This document shows, in pieces, positions 8,215 through 16,092 of a stretch of 64,000 nt of DNA. The notes beneath the pieces are model-generated. The model saw nothing but the letters and a program-made list of their open reading frames with translations. It had not been told where the DNA came from and did not search any database. This DNA is from Pseudomonas sp. UBA6562 (GTDB lineage: Bacteria > Pseudomonadota > Gammaproteobacteria > Pseudomonadales > Pseudomonadaceae): contig NZ_DJJS01000007.1 in the NCBI RefSeq assembly GCF_002434265.1, positions 1-64,000 of the forward strand. The letters are read 5' to 3'. Within the stretch, counting starts at the first letter, position 1, and each line of letters starts with the position of its first letter. The translations under genes and the position numbers were made by a program.

Positions 8215-9276
8215 CTATTTGGTGGGTTTTGCCAGCGCTCCGACCCTTCGGTAAACGCGTTCTGTGATATCGCCCTTGGTGTGTCCCAATAGCATGCTGG
8301 CGTGCTCGACATCGGTGATCTCCGATGCTGCCTTCGGGCGAATGTCGCGAAACTGGAACTGGCTGATGCGGCCGGCAAGCACTTGGTCTCCTGCTGCAGT
8401 TGCTGCTTTCACTGCCTCCCCCCGCGCATCGTCCCAGCGATGCCGGAGCATCGCAGCAGTGACGCGCTTCCCCGACTCGGTCAGCAGCAGGTAAGGTGAC
8501 GAGTGCGCGTGATGCCGTTCCTGCATTGTTCGGATAAGCGCTCCAAGACTGCTCTCGACGCCATCAACCTCAAGCATGATCCGCAGCTTTTTGTGCGTCT
8601 TCTTCTGCTTGACCCCGAGGGCATTACCCTCGATGTCATCCTGTCGCATTACCAGCACATCCGCCGGCCGCTGGCCCGTCAAATACGCCAAGTCCATGGC
8701 GTCCTTCAGCTCTCCCACTGCCTTGGCATATACCGCGTTCCAGATGGCTTCGTTCGCGTAGAAATCGCGAGGAGTCTCTCGGTTTTTGCGCACGCCCTGG
8801 CATGGATTCTCACGAACCGTAAGGCCCCATTCCCGGGCGATGTTGAAAATGTGCGAAAGCGTAGCGATCTCGCGATTTACTCGCACCGGCGCCGTTCGGG
8901 CGTCCCGGTACTTGGCAATGTGGGCAGGTGTGATGCCGTCAATGGGCGCCTGATCGAAGTAGCTGCGAAGCTGCTTAATCTCCGACAGGTTGTCTTTCTG
9001 GGTCCGGGGGGCTTTCTTCGGGACTATGTCGCGGATGTAGCGATCGAAGATCGCTCCCATGGTCACTAGGTCTTTGGGCTTCTCCTTCGATTCTAGTTCT
9101 GCCCATTTAAGGCGAGCTAGACTCAGGTCGGTCCCCAACGCGACCTCCTTACCTGTCTGGTCGCGGTAGTAGTAACTGACCCAGGTCTTTTCGGGGTTTT
9201 TCTTGCTCTTGCTGGTTCGCACGCGCCGATACACACCAGGTGGAAGGTCGCGATTCGCTTTACTCCTCGGGCGCAT
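8215..9276 (-). CDS. int: Tyrosine recombinase (phage integrase)
   Basis: The 353-aa protein has an N-terminal arm-binding region, a SAM-like core-binding domain (about 70-165) and a C-terminal catalytic domain. Catalytic residues can be placed: Arg203 in LTGQRPADVL, Arg313 in QFRDIRPKAAS, His332 in MLLGHTKGD and nucleophile Tyr342 in ITERVYRR. The usual box II His is Arg310, a common variant in Pseudomonas phages. Located next to attL and reading towards it. It starts 1 bp after the stop of the DUF4224 gene, so the pair is co-expressed. Confidence 0.95.
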   Translation of the reverse strand: MRPRSKANRDLPPGVYRRVRTSKSKKNPEKTWVSYYYRDQTGKEVALGTDLSLARLKWAELESKEKPKDLVTMGAIFDRYIRDIVPKKAPRTQKDNLSEIKQLRSYFDQAPIDGITPAHIAKYRDARTAPVRVNREIATLSHIFNIAREWGLTVRENPCQGVRKNRETPRDFYANEAIWNAVYAKAVGELKDAMDLAYLTGQRPADVLVMRQDDIEGNALGVKQKKTHKKLRIMLEVDGVESSLGALIRTMQERHHAHSSPYLLLTESGKRVTAAMLRHRWDDARGEAVKAATAAGDQVLAGRISQFQFRDIRPKAASEITDVEHASMLLGHTKGDITERVYRRVGALAKPTK

Positions 9277-9277
9277 T

Positions 9278-9520
9278 TCACCTCACCTTAGAAATGTCAG
9301 GCGTCCATACAGGCGTCAGTGGTGGTGGGGGAGCCATAGGCACGACCTCCAGCGTGACACCCAGCTTGACGCGGGCGTATTGGCGACCAACCAAGGGGCG
9401 GCCCCCGCGGCTTTCAACGAAGTGCCAACCACGGTCGGTCAGCCACCGGCGCTGCCATCCCCTGGCCTTATAACCGGTGAGCTCGGCCAGCTCATCGTCC
9501 GAAAGGATCTCGGTTTGCAT
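9278..9520 (-). CDS. DUF4224 protein, probable excisionase-like DNA-binding factor
   Basis: The 80-aa protein begins MQTEILSDDELAELTGYKARGWQRRWLTDRGWHFV. The LSDDELAELTGY...Q..WL...GW pattern is the DUF4224 family, typically found immediately upstream of phage integrases. Only 1 bp separates it from int. A role in directionality (Xis-like) is inferred from position and size, not shown by sequence. Confidence 0.75.
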   Translation of the reverse strand: MQTEILSDDELAELTGYKARGWQRRWLTDRGWHFVESRGGRPLVGRQYARVKLGVTLEVVPMAPPPPLTPVWTPDISKVR

Positions 9521-9559
9521 AAAAGCGTCTCCACGCCGCCGGTGGCGGCAGGTTGGTGT

Positions 9560-10051
9560 TCAGGCTGGAATCTTTGCGAGCACCGCGTCGGCGACCTTGA
9601 GCGCTTCTTGGGCACCGTTCACGTAGGCAGGATCAAAGCCGCCGGCGTAGTGGATGACGCGCTGGCAGGCATCGAGCTCTTTTCGTGCCAGGCGCAGCGC
9701 CTGCACCAGTTCTTCCTGCAGCTTGCCTTCAGCTCGGCCAATGTCCCAAAAGCGCTGGCCCCAGTGGCGGTCGGGTGGCGGGCAGGTGTTTTGCTTGCCC
9801 ATCGTCATCGCACCTACAGCCAGGTCGCAAACGCCCTCTTTGTAGCTGTTGCTCCCGTCGATGCTGAGGCCCTGACGGCGGAGCGCATCCAGAGCATTGT
9901 TCAGGTTTGCCTCTGGCGATGGCAGCACCAGGTCGAAGTCTTTCTTCCCGGGGCGGCAGGCAATGACGAATAGCTGACAACCTGTTGGTATGTGCTGGGC
10001 CATGTCGGAAATACAGTCGATGGCCACGTCGCGAAACATTTCTTTAGGCAT
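9560..10051 (-). CDS. Phage protein, function unknown
   Basis: 163 aa (MPKEMFRDVAIDCISDMAQH...). Mixed alpha/beta composition, no membrane segment, and a CPPPDRHWGQRFWDIGRAEGKL segment followed by a helical C-terminal half. I recognise no family. Part of the leftward early operon, 40 bp from the DUF4224 gene. Confidence 0.65.
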   Translation of the reverse strand: MPKEMFRDVAIDCISDMAQHIPTGCQLFVIACRPGKKDFDLVLPSPEANLNNALDALRRQGLSIDGSNSYKEGVCDLAVGAMTMGKQNTCPPPDRHWGQRFWDIGRAEGKLQEELVQALRLARKELDACQRVIHYAGGFDPAYVNGAQEALKVADAVLAKIPA

Positions 10052-10101
10052 AGGAAGTCCTCGCCCGCGCGCATCGGCGGGCTGGAGTAGTAGAGAAGGG
10101 G

Positions 10102-10296
10102 TTAGGCGTTCGGGTAGCCGCGGGCGATGCGGTCGGCAATGCTTTCCAGGCGCTCAGCCATGTACCACATGTCGTTGTTGTCGCGGCGCGACACCACCAG
10201 TGATCGAGACAGGTTACGGCCTGCCAGAATGGCAACTGCCAGACGAATCAAGCCCGTCTCCAGCTTTCTGCGGAGATAGCCTTTGCGCGGGATCAC
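10102..10296 (-). CDS. Small basic phage protein, unknown
   Basis: 64 aa with an arginine/lysine-rich N-terminus (MIPRKGYLRRKLETGLIRL) and a helical C-terminus. Its ATG overlaps the stop of the upstream gene by 4 bp (ATGA), which favours this frame over the overlapping alternative on the same strand. Confidence 0.6.
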   Translation of the reverse strand: MIPRKGYLRRKLETGLIRLAVAILAGRNLSRSLVVSRRDNNDMWYMAERLESIADRIARGYPNA

Positions 10297-10862
10297 GGCG
10301 TTGCCTGCTTGCGGTAACCGGCGTCGACCATGGCTTCAACCGTAGCCCGGATGGCCGCGCTACAAACCAGGCTTTCGTTATACGCCTCGACAGACTTGTT
10401 GATCGCTGTGATCGCATTGCGGATGCTGTGAAGGCGCTCATCCGCCGCGATCTGCTCGGGCGTGCGGATGGGGCGGAAGCCGTCCGCCCATGCCAGCAGC
10501 TCTTCATTACCGTGAGCTACGGCGGCTGATCCTCTGTTGCGAGGGTGGTGGTGGACGATTCGGCATTTTCGCCAGGCCAGGTTCCCGTTTCCGTCGAGAA
10601 TCTTGGCTTCGACCTCACTTCCAACTGGCGGAAGCCCGGCGCCATCCCAGCGATCAGGCCGGGGCGTGATGTACTGGATCTGGCCGCGCGTGAAGTTGTA
10701 CATGGACTTGCCTGCGTCGCTGCCATAGGCGTAGGTGCGATCCTCGGCACCGACCAATGCGTACTGCTCGGGATTGATCCACGCTTCGGTGATGCCGTGA
10801 TGGGCGACCAGCGCGTGGCCTTCTGCCCATTCGGGCGCTTTGCTCCAGTCGATATGCCTCAC
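10293..10862 (-). CDS. Phage protein, unknown (GTG start)
   Basis: 189 aa beginning MRHIDWSKAPEWAEGHALV. The central region (VGSEVEAKILDGNGNLAWRKCRIVHHHPRN) looks like a small beta-rich domain, followed by a helical tail. Starts with GTG at 10862, overlapping the TGA of the small secreted-type gene as GTGA, a coupling seen repeatedly in this operon. Confidence 0.7.
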   Translation of the reverse strand: MRHIDWSKAPEWAEGHALVAHHGITEAWINPEQYALVGAEDRTYAYGSDAGKSMYNFTRGQIQYITPRPDRWDGAGLPPVGSEVEAKILDGNGNLAWRKCRIVHHHPRNRGSAAVAHGNEELLAWADGFRPIRTPEQIAADERLHSIRNAITAINKSVEAYNESLVCSAAIRATVEAMVDAGYRKQATP

Positions 10863-11020
10863 AGCTCATACCTCTCATCAATCCAGCGCCCAGGCGCCAG
10901 TGCGGGTGTAGGTTCGGGTTGTTGTTCGTGCGGGGAGAGCTGGCGGCCGGGCTCGGCGTGCGCCAGGTGAGCGCTGGCGCCGGTGGCCAGCAGCAGGAGG
11001 CAGAGGGCAAGGCGGGTCAT
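10859..11020 (-). CDS. 53-aa peptide with signal sequence
   Basis: Reads MTRLALCLLLLATGASAHLAHAEPG then a Pro/Glu-rich tail ending RWIDERYEL. The N-terminus is a textbook Sec signal (positive n-region, Leu-rich core, ASA or AHA cleavage site). It overlaps its upstream neighbour as ATGA and its downstream neighbour as GTGA, so it fits exactly into the operon. A secreted early phage peptide is unusual; function unknown. Confidence 0.65.
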   Translation of the reverse strand: MTRLALCLLLLATGASAHLAHAEPGRQLSPHEQQPEPTPALAPGRWIDERYEL

Positions 11021-11511
11021 GGCTGAGCCTCGGCAGCGTCCGGGATCTCCTCGAACTTATACGTCTTGATGACGCGCTCTTTCACGTCTGTAACCTTGAT
11101 GAACTTGGCTTCTTTCACCCATGGATAAGCATTTGGCTCTCCGAACTTGCCGCCACCACTCATCTCGCAGAAGGCCAGGGCTCGACCATCAGGCAAGATG
11201 AGGGCTTTCACGTCGACCTCGTAATTTCGCCCCCAGCTGTAGTGGCACCATTCGGCAATACCGCTGACATCAACTGCGCCATAGCGAACCTCGTTGATGG
11301 CGTCGTCATGCTCGTTTTCTTCGAAGATCACCTCCAGCAGATCGCCCGGCGCTGCGGAGAGGAAGGCATGGTCGACTGCAGCAGACTGGCCGTCGTCATC
11401 GGTGAAGGTGTAGTCGTAACCGAAGTCGAGGCCTTTGCGCATGACCAGCAGCATGGCCAGTTGGCTTGCGGTCAGGGTGCTGAGGGATTCGTGGATGTTT
11501 TCGTTGAGCAC
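11017..11511 (-). CDS. Phage protein, unknown
   Basis: 164 aa, acidic (FTDDDGQSAAVDHAFLSAAPGDLLEVIFEENEHDDAINEV), alpha/beta, no membrane segment or family recognised. Start at 11511. Its stop overlaps the following signal-peptide ORF by 4 bp. Confidence 0.65.
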   Translation of the reverse strand: MLNENIHESLSTLTASQLAMLLVMRKGLDFGYDYTFTDDDGQSAAVDHAFLSAAPGDLLEVIFEENEHDDAINEVRYGAVDVSGIAEWCHYSWGRNYEVDVKALILPDGRALAFCEMSGGGKFGEPNAYPWVKEAKFIKVTDVKERVIKTYKFEEIPDAAEAQP

Positions 11512-11576
11512 GGGGATTCCTTTGCCGCCATATCGCGGCAGTGAATAGAGGGGAGAGGGGTTGCAGCGGGGCGGGG

Positions 11577-12416
11577 TTACTGCTTGCGCTCCAGGGCGGC
11601 GCGGGCTTCCTCAACGGCGACAGACAAATTACTAAGCCCCTGGCTACGCAGAACGCACACCGCAGCCACAAGTGCGTCATTGTCGATCTCAGTCGTTGCG
11701 ATCGGCTCTGCGCTGCAAAGGTCACAAGGGCGCCGGCCGGCCATTTCGAGCTTGCAAGGCCCGCAGCGCCAAGCGGTCGAGACCGGCTCTGCGCTGGTGG
11801 ATAGGGAAAGTCGAATGTCTGACTTCACTCGTTCCACAAGTGGATAGTCAGTCAAGTGATCAAGCTTGCCTACCTCGCCTAGTGCTTCAAGCGAGCGCAG
11901 GAGCAGCGCATCCCGCTCGGCCAGCTGGGCGCGCAGGGCGTTGCGCTGGTCCTGGTAACGCATCCCGACGTTTACGGCCTCGGTGTGTTCAATGCGCAGA
12001 CGCTCAACCTCAGCAGGGTCGGCGACCGTAGCACCTGGATAGCGATCGTCGCGGCTGTTGCTTGCCGTCCTGACGAACAGATGCGCGTTCCATGACTGGG
12101 AAATTTGCTCGTAGCGGCGTAGCGCGGCCGGTCTGGCACCAGATCCACAAAAGTGCTCATTCGCTCGGTCGGCGTCATCGAACACGATGATGTGCGGGCA
12201 CTCGTCCGGTATCGCCAGCGCCACCGGCTCGCCCTGGTGCTGCTGGGCTGGCTGGGCGCCGTTCCAAAGCGCCAGGTTCGGCGCCGTGGCGCCGCAGCTC
12301 TCGCACTCCGGGCCACGGGCGCCGTCACCGCGCAGCCAGCCCTCGGGGTCGACCCGGCCGTCGCAGAACGGGCACGGTGCATTCTCTGTATCGCTGGATC
12401 GGTTTTCTGTGGGCAT
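11577..12416 (-). CDS. Lar-like zinc-ribbon phage protein
   Basis: 279 aa. The N-terminus has a Lar/restriction-alleviation type zinc ribbon: CPFCDG near residue 15, then CESCGATAPNLALWN near 40. The middle is a coiled-coil-like stretch (RNALRAQLAERDALLLRSLEAL). A second Cys cluster (WRCGPCKLEMAGRRPCDLCSAEP) lies in the C-terminal third. Lar of the Rac prophage softens type I restriction; whether this longer protein does so is inference from the ribbon alone. Confidence 0.6.
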   Translation of the reverse strand: MPTENRSSDTENAPCPFCDGRVDPEGWLRGDGARGPECESCGATAPNLALWNGAQPAQQHQGEPVALAIPDECPHIIVFDDADRANEHFCGSGARPAALRRYEQISQSWNAHLFVRTASNSRDDRYPGATVADPAEVERLRIEHTEAVNVGMRYQDQRNALRAQLAERDALLLRSLEALGEVGKLDHLTDYPLVERVKSDIRLSLSTSAEPVSTAWRCGPCKLEMAGRRPCDLCSAEPIATTEIDNDALVAAVCVLRSQGLSNLSVAVEEARAALERKQ

Positions 12417-12432
12417 GGGATACCTCTGTAGG

Positions 12433-13158
12433 TCACAAGGCCAGTTCGGTCTGGCTCTCGCGCTGCCAAATTGGGGAACTGGTGTGGGATTCGATGCGAT
12501 CAGCGATCACGCTGGCGCGCTGGCCGGCGGATGGCGGGGTATACATACCGAACCGGCTGATGCTGCCGCCATTGACCGCAGCATTGGTGCTGTCCGCTGA
12601 TGCCAGCGGCAGGCTTTGGAAAATCGCGGGGTCAAGCATGCGCAGGCCGTGCAGTCGGCATTGAGGCCGTCCCAGGTCGTCGCAGATGGCATCCATCGCT
12701 GATCCCATCCGCTTCCACCACGCTGCGGTGCCGGGAGATCGCCACTGGCCGGAACTGCCCAGGGCGATTGTTCGCCAGACCTTTGCCAGGCGCTGCAGCC
12801 GCTCGATCGACTCATGCATGTGCCAGACTGGTACGCCTGGCAGATGGCCGGGCCATTGCTCGAGCAAGCGGTCGTTGGCCTCTTCGTCGCCGTCGATCAC
12901 GTCGGGGATCAGTGCCCAGTCGAAGCCTGGGTGCCGGTACCACTCATCCACCCAGCGGGTGTATCCATCAACATCGACCTGGCCGCCTTTCTTCCAGACC
13001 GTGAACGCGCCGTTGTCGAAGATGAAGGACTGACAGGCCTCGGCGACGATGCCCATGTCATCTTGCCGCGGGAACGGCACCAAGGCGTGCCGGCCGGCCA
13101 GCAGCCGCGCTGCATCCTGACGAGTGCCGCCAATGGGCGTGCCGTGGTAATGGATCAT
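12433..13158 (-). CDS. TGT/DpdA-like TIM-barrel protein (tentative)
   Basis: 241 aa. The motif series resembles the tRNA-guanine transglycosylase superfamily, which includes the DpdA enzymes that insert 7-deazaguanines in DNA. It runs FIFDNGAF (44-52, in place of the TGT substrate-Asp loop), LIPDVIDG (83-90), GVPVWHMH (108-115), ALGSSGQW (132-139) and RLHGLRMLDP...ASADSTNAA (168-194). These are spaced like successive barrel strands. No preQ0 synthesis genes are seen in the prophage, so host preQ0 would be needed. It overlaps its neighbour by 4 bp. Could also be a non-catalytic barrel. Confidence 0.5.
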   Translation of the reverse strand: MIHYHGTPIGGTRQDAARLLAGRHALVPFPRQDDMGIVAEACQSFIFDNGAFTVWKKGGQVDVDGYTRWVDEWYRHPGFDWALIPDVIDGDEEANDRLLEQWPGHLPGVPVWHMHESIERLQRLAKVWRTIALGSSGQWRSPGTAAWWKRMGSAMDAICDDLGRPQCRLHGLRMLDPAIFQSLPLASADSTNAAVNGGSISRFGMYTPPSAGQRASVIADRIESHTSSPIWQRESQTELAL

Positions 13159-13400
13159 CCGCTCAGCCTCACCGTTTCGATCTCGACGCCCTGGTGCACA
13201 GCCTTGATCACCTGGTCACCGCCGAAGCGTTCGGCCAGCTGATCGGCGATCTGCTCGTGCCAGCCCTTTTTGATCAGCGCGGTGGCGGTCTTGATGTGCT
13301 CGACACGGATCATCGCCAGGCTACGGATTTCCAGGCTGTAGACGATCACCTCGGCATCGCTCGGGCAGACCGCGGTGAATGTGTGGCGATAGATGTTCAT
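13155..13400 (-). CDS. Small phage protein, unknown
   Basis: 81 aa starting MNIYRHTFTAVCPSDAEVIVYSLEIRS, followed by a helical segment (TATALIKKGWHEQIADQLAERFGG). The start at 13400 is preferred to the longer in-frame reading because the extension is low-complexity shadow sequence. Stop overlaps the next start as ATGA. Confidence 0.65.
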   Translation of the reverse strand: MNIYRHTFTAVCPSDAEVIVYSLEIRSLAMIRVEHIKTATALIKKGWHEQIADQLAERFGGDQVIKAVHQGVEIETVRLSG

Positions 13401-13464
13401 GGCGTTCCTCGCCAGGCAGGCGTTATCGTTGAATAGGGGAAGGCGCTGGAGGGCAGCGCGGGGT

Positions 13465-14028
13465 TCAGCCGTTGCCGAGCAGCAATAGGCCGGTGTCGTC
13501 TGGGTCGTCGCCCAGCATCGGATTAAGAGAGCGGAGTTCTCGCTGCATGCGCCACTCGTAGAGTGTCCGCGCCACGGAATCGCTGATTGCGAATTTGTGG
13601 CGCGGAGGAAGCGAGAGCAGGGTGAGAGCCTGAATCGGCCCCAGCGCATGGGCGCGTTCGATCAATAGGCGGATTACGAAACTGCGGTCGTTGGCGTTGA
13701 TCCACTCGCCCATTTCATCGATCTGCTGGACGGTGCCGCGCCTCGCCATCAGTCTGATCTCGGTTCGCTCGGCCTTGATGTGCTGGTCGCTTTCGACCTC
13801 AAGTTGAGCACCGGCGGCGAAGAAGGAGAAATTCTCCGGGCCAAGCTTGTGGGCGTGGTAGATCAGCAGGGTAATCGCCTCGCTGCTCTCGACCATTTCA
13901 CCCCAGGCCATAAGCTCAGCGAGCTGGGCAGTGTGCGCTGCAGTGGCCTTCATGCGCAAATCTCGCTCGCCCAGGCGTTCCTGCTTCTCTCGGCGCTTCA
14001 GGTCGCGCTCTTTCGGCGTCATGGCCAT
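13465..14028 (-). CDS. Phage protein with an internal duplication, unknown
   Basis: 187 aa, charged helical N-terminus (MAMTPKERDLKRREKQERLGERDLRMKA). Two related units follow. One is WGEMVESSEAITLLIYHAHKLGPENFSFF and the other WINANDRSFVIRLLIERAHALGPIQALTL, sharing W-x-(n)-LL-x(2-3)-AH-x-LGP about 75 residues apart. No known family recognised. Confidence 0.65.
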   Translation of the reverse strand: MAMTPKERDLKRREKQERLGERDLRMKATAAHTAQLAELMAWGEMVESSEAITLLIYHAHKLGPENFSFFAAGAQLEVESDQHIKAERTEIRLMARRGTVQQIDEMGEWINANDRSFVIRLLIERAHALGPIQALTLLSLPPRHKFAISDSVARTLYEWRMQRELRSLNPMLGDDPDDTGLLLLGNG

Positions 14029-14109
14029 GCGGTTGCTCCCTCAGGCCGCTGGGCGGCAAGTTCAGGTGCAGCTGGCGTCGGCGCTGCTGCGTGATTTTTC
14101 GGATGGGTC

Positions 14110-14274
14110 TCAAGGATTGCAGGTCTCGATGGGGATCTTCTTGGTGGATGCCGAGGGCATGATGACCAGAAGACGGTTGTTGCCGCGGTAAACACCCCAC
14201 GGCTGGCCTGTAGCTCTGGCCATGGCCGCCGCGTATTTCACGGCGGGCACGGGTTGGGACATGGTTGCGATCAT
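14110..14274 (-). CDS. 54-aa phage protein, unknown
   Basis: Begins MIATMSQPVPAVKYAAAMAR and ends IPIETCNP. It starts 2 bp after the ssb stop (TAG at 14277-14279) and lies on the same strand. The spacing supports a real gene; function not recognisable. Confidence 0.55.
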   Translation of the reverse strand: MIATMSQPVPAVKYAAAMARATGQPWGVYRGNNRLLVIMPSASTKKIPIETCNP

Positions 14275-14276
14275 GG

Positions 14277-14774
14277 CTATTCACCTGCGAGCTGGTGAAT
14301 CGGAGCGAACGGGATGTCGTCATCAAAGCTGTCCGGCGGCGCTGCCTGCTGATTTTGTTGCGGCGACTGGCGCTGCTGTTGGCGCTGCTGCTGAGGCTTT
14401 CGGGCTTGCTGACCGCCGCCCTGATTCTCCGGTCGGCCTCCCAGCAACTGCATCGTACCGTTGATGTCGACATGCACCTCGGTGCTGTACCGCTTAATGC
14501 CGTCCTTCTCCCATTCGCGCGTCTTGAGCTTGCCCTCGATGTAGCACTGCGAGCCTTTGCGCATGTACTCGCCGGCGATCTCGGCGACCTTGCCGAACAG
14601 CACGACCCGGTGCCATTCGGTTTTCTCAACCTTCTGGCCGGTCTGCTTATCGGTCCAGGCCTCGCTGGTGGCCAGGCTCAGGTTGGTGACCGCGTTGCCG
14701 TTGGGCAGGTAGCGGGTCTGGGGATCCTGACCGCAGGTGCCTACCAGGATGACTTTGTTTACTCCACGGGGCAT
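14277..14774 (-). CDS. ssb: Single-stranded DNA-binding protein
   Basis: 165 aa. An OB-fold domain (residues 1-110: MPRGVNKVILVGTCGQDPQTRYLPNG, then EWHRVVLFGKVAEIAGEYMRKGSQCYIEGKL) is followed by a Gln-rich linker and an acidic tip DDDIPF. Unlike the host type, the acidic tip is not terminal: nine more residues (APIHQLAGE) follow, which could alter binding of tip-dependent partners. Co-operonic with Gp157 and the annealing protein. Confidence 0.93.
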   Translation of the reverse strand: MPRGVNKVILVGTCGQDPQTRYLPNGNAVTNLSLATSEAWTDKQTGQKVEKTEWHRVVLFGKVAEIAGEYMRKGSQCYIEGKLKTREWEKDGIKRYSTEVHVDINGTMQLLGGRPENQGGGQQARKPQQQRQQQRQSPQQNQQAAPPDSFDDDIPFAPIHQLAGE

Positions 14775-14783
14775 GGGGCCTCC

Positions 14784-15347
14784 TTACTTGATGCGGATCG
14801 CGCTCTCGCCGCGCTCCAGGTGAGCCCAGGTCGGTTCGGCGATCAGTTCGTGTTCGCAGTCCTCGCCGGCGTCCATGCGCTTGCGCACAGCGTCGTTGTG
14901 CTCGCGGTCAGCCTTGAGCTTGGCGGCGATGGCGTTTTTATCCGGGGCGATCTTGGTCACCACCGAGGTCAGGTCGTCAGGCACCGCCTGCTCGTTGTCG
15001 ACGATCACCCGCTCTTTGCCGGTAACCAGGCTGATGGTGAAGAGCGGCCGCTTGATCGACTTGATGTTGGCCGCGTCCATGTTCCGGCGCAGGTAATCGG
15101 TGATGGCCGTCACGCTGTTCGCCTTGATGCGCTTGAGCTCGGCGAGGCGCTCGATCTCCGCGTCGATCGCAACGATGTCGCCCTCGATGTTCCTACGCAG
15201 CATGACGATGTTGTCGGCCTTGACCTCGAACTCGCCTTTGATGCCGGACATGGTGTCCTGAATGGCCTGCTTGAGGCCTTCATCGTCCGTGTCGCACATG
15301 GCGGCCAGGTCGGCCATCTGACCGGTGAGCGCGTATAGCTGGGTCAT
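14784..15347 (-). CDS. Siphovirus Gp157 family protein
   Basis: 187 aa beginning MTQLYALTGQMADLAAM, with the family-typical long helical N-terminal half (AIDAEIERLAELKRIKANSVTAITDYLRRNM) and a short beta segment (RPLFTISLVTGKERVIVDN). Gp157 proteins were linked to phage resistance in Streptococcus thermophilus phages, but the biochemical role is unclear. Its start overlaps the upstream recombination gene as ATGA. Confidence 0.85.
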   Translation of the reverse strand: MTQLYALTGQMADLAAMCDTDDEGLKQAIQDTMSGIKGEFEVKADNIVMLRRNIEGDIVAIDAEIERLAELKRIKANSVTAITDYLRRNMDAANIKSIKRPLFTISLVTGKERVIVDNEQAVPDDLTSVVTKIAPDKNAIAAKLKADREHNDAVRKRMDAGEDCEHELIAEPTWAHLERGESAIRIK

Positions 15348-16075
15348 GCTGCAGCCTCCTGTGTCTTGCCTGCTTCGAGGTTTTTCAGCTCAAGCGAGAT
15401 ACGCGCGGCGCCTTTCTCGTCCTTGCGGCCGATAAGCTTGCGCACGGCGTGGTCGTGGATTTTCTTGCGCTCATGCGGCGTTACTGCCTTCTGCATGGTC
15501 GTGATGGTGTCGCGGATGAAGTCGAGCCGCTCCTGCTGCTGCCGGTCGATCTCGGCCTGGCGGTCTTCGGCCTGTTCGATGGCCTGCTCGGCTTCCAACT
15601 GCTGGCGGTAGTTCACGTCGTCGAACATGCCCAGGAACACGTCGGCGCTGAAGCCCAGCATCGACAGCGCTTTTTTGATGGCATCGGTCAGCGATTTCTT
15701 CGGGGCTTCGCCATCGGTGGTCGTGCCGTATTTCGACTTGTAGAGGTACTGGGTGCAGCCGTACTGCTCGATCTCGCCACGCTGGCCGTCGAGCACGAAC
15801 CAGAACCTGATTTTGATGGTGTGATTCAGCTCGAAGCCCAAACTGACGCGCTTTTCACCCTCGCCGCTGAACATCTCGGCGCCCTTGTCGAAGCGCTCTT
15901 CCGCCACATTCCAGCCGAAGCCGATGCCGGCTGGCCCGAATACTTCGGTAGCCTTCATGATCATCGCGGTGCCGTTGAGACTGGTGATCTGCTGGCCGCC
16001 GACCTTGGCCTCTTTGGTGAAGCGGGTGTCGGTGGTCTGCACCTGGTCCCAGATGCGCAAGTTGGTGTTGGTCAT
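15344..16075 (-). CDS. Rad52/Sak-like single-strand annealing protein (tentative)
   Basis: 243 aa from ATG 16075, which has AGGAG at the right distance. The segments MIMKATEVFGPAGIGFGWNV, KIRFWFVLDGQRGEIEQYG and KKSLTDAIKKALSMLGF match the order seen in Rad52-type phage annealing proteins. In those proteins a hydrophobic helix with FG..GW is followed by strands and a helix of the TDALKRALRNFG type. A charged coiled-coil tail follows. Neighbours (SSB, Gp157) fit a recombination module. Exact family needs a profile search. Confidence 0.55.
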   Translation of the reverse strand: MTNTNLRIWDQVQTTDTRFTKEAKVGGQQITSLNGTAMIMKATEVFGPAGIGFGWNVAEERFDKGAEMFSGEGEKRVSLGFELNHTIKIRFWFVLDGQRGEIEQYGCTQYLYKSKYGTTTDGEAPKKSLTDAIKKALSMLGFSADVFLGMFDDVNYRQQLEAEQAIEQAEDRQAEIDRQQQERLDFIRDTITTMQKAVTPHERKKIHDHAVRKLIGRKDEKGAARISLELKNLEAGKTQEAAA

Positions 16076-16092
16076 AACCGGCTCCTGCGGCA

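Noticed and set aside
10044..10235. 63-aa minus-strand frame overlapping 10102-10296
   Set aside because: Ser/Thr/Arg-rich shadow translation; the other frame is coupled by ATGA to its neighbour.
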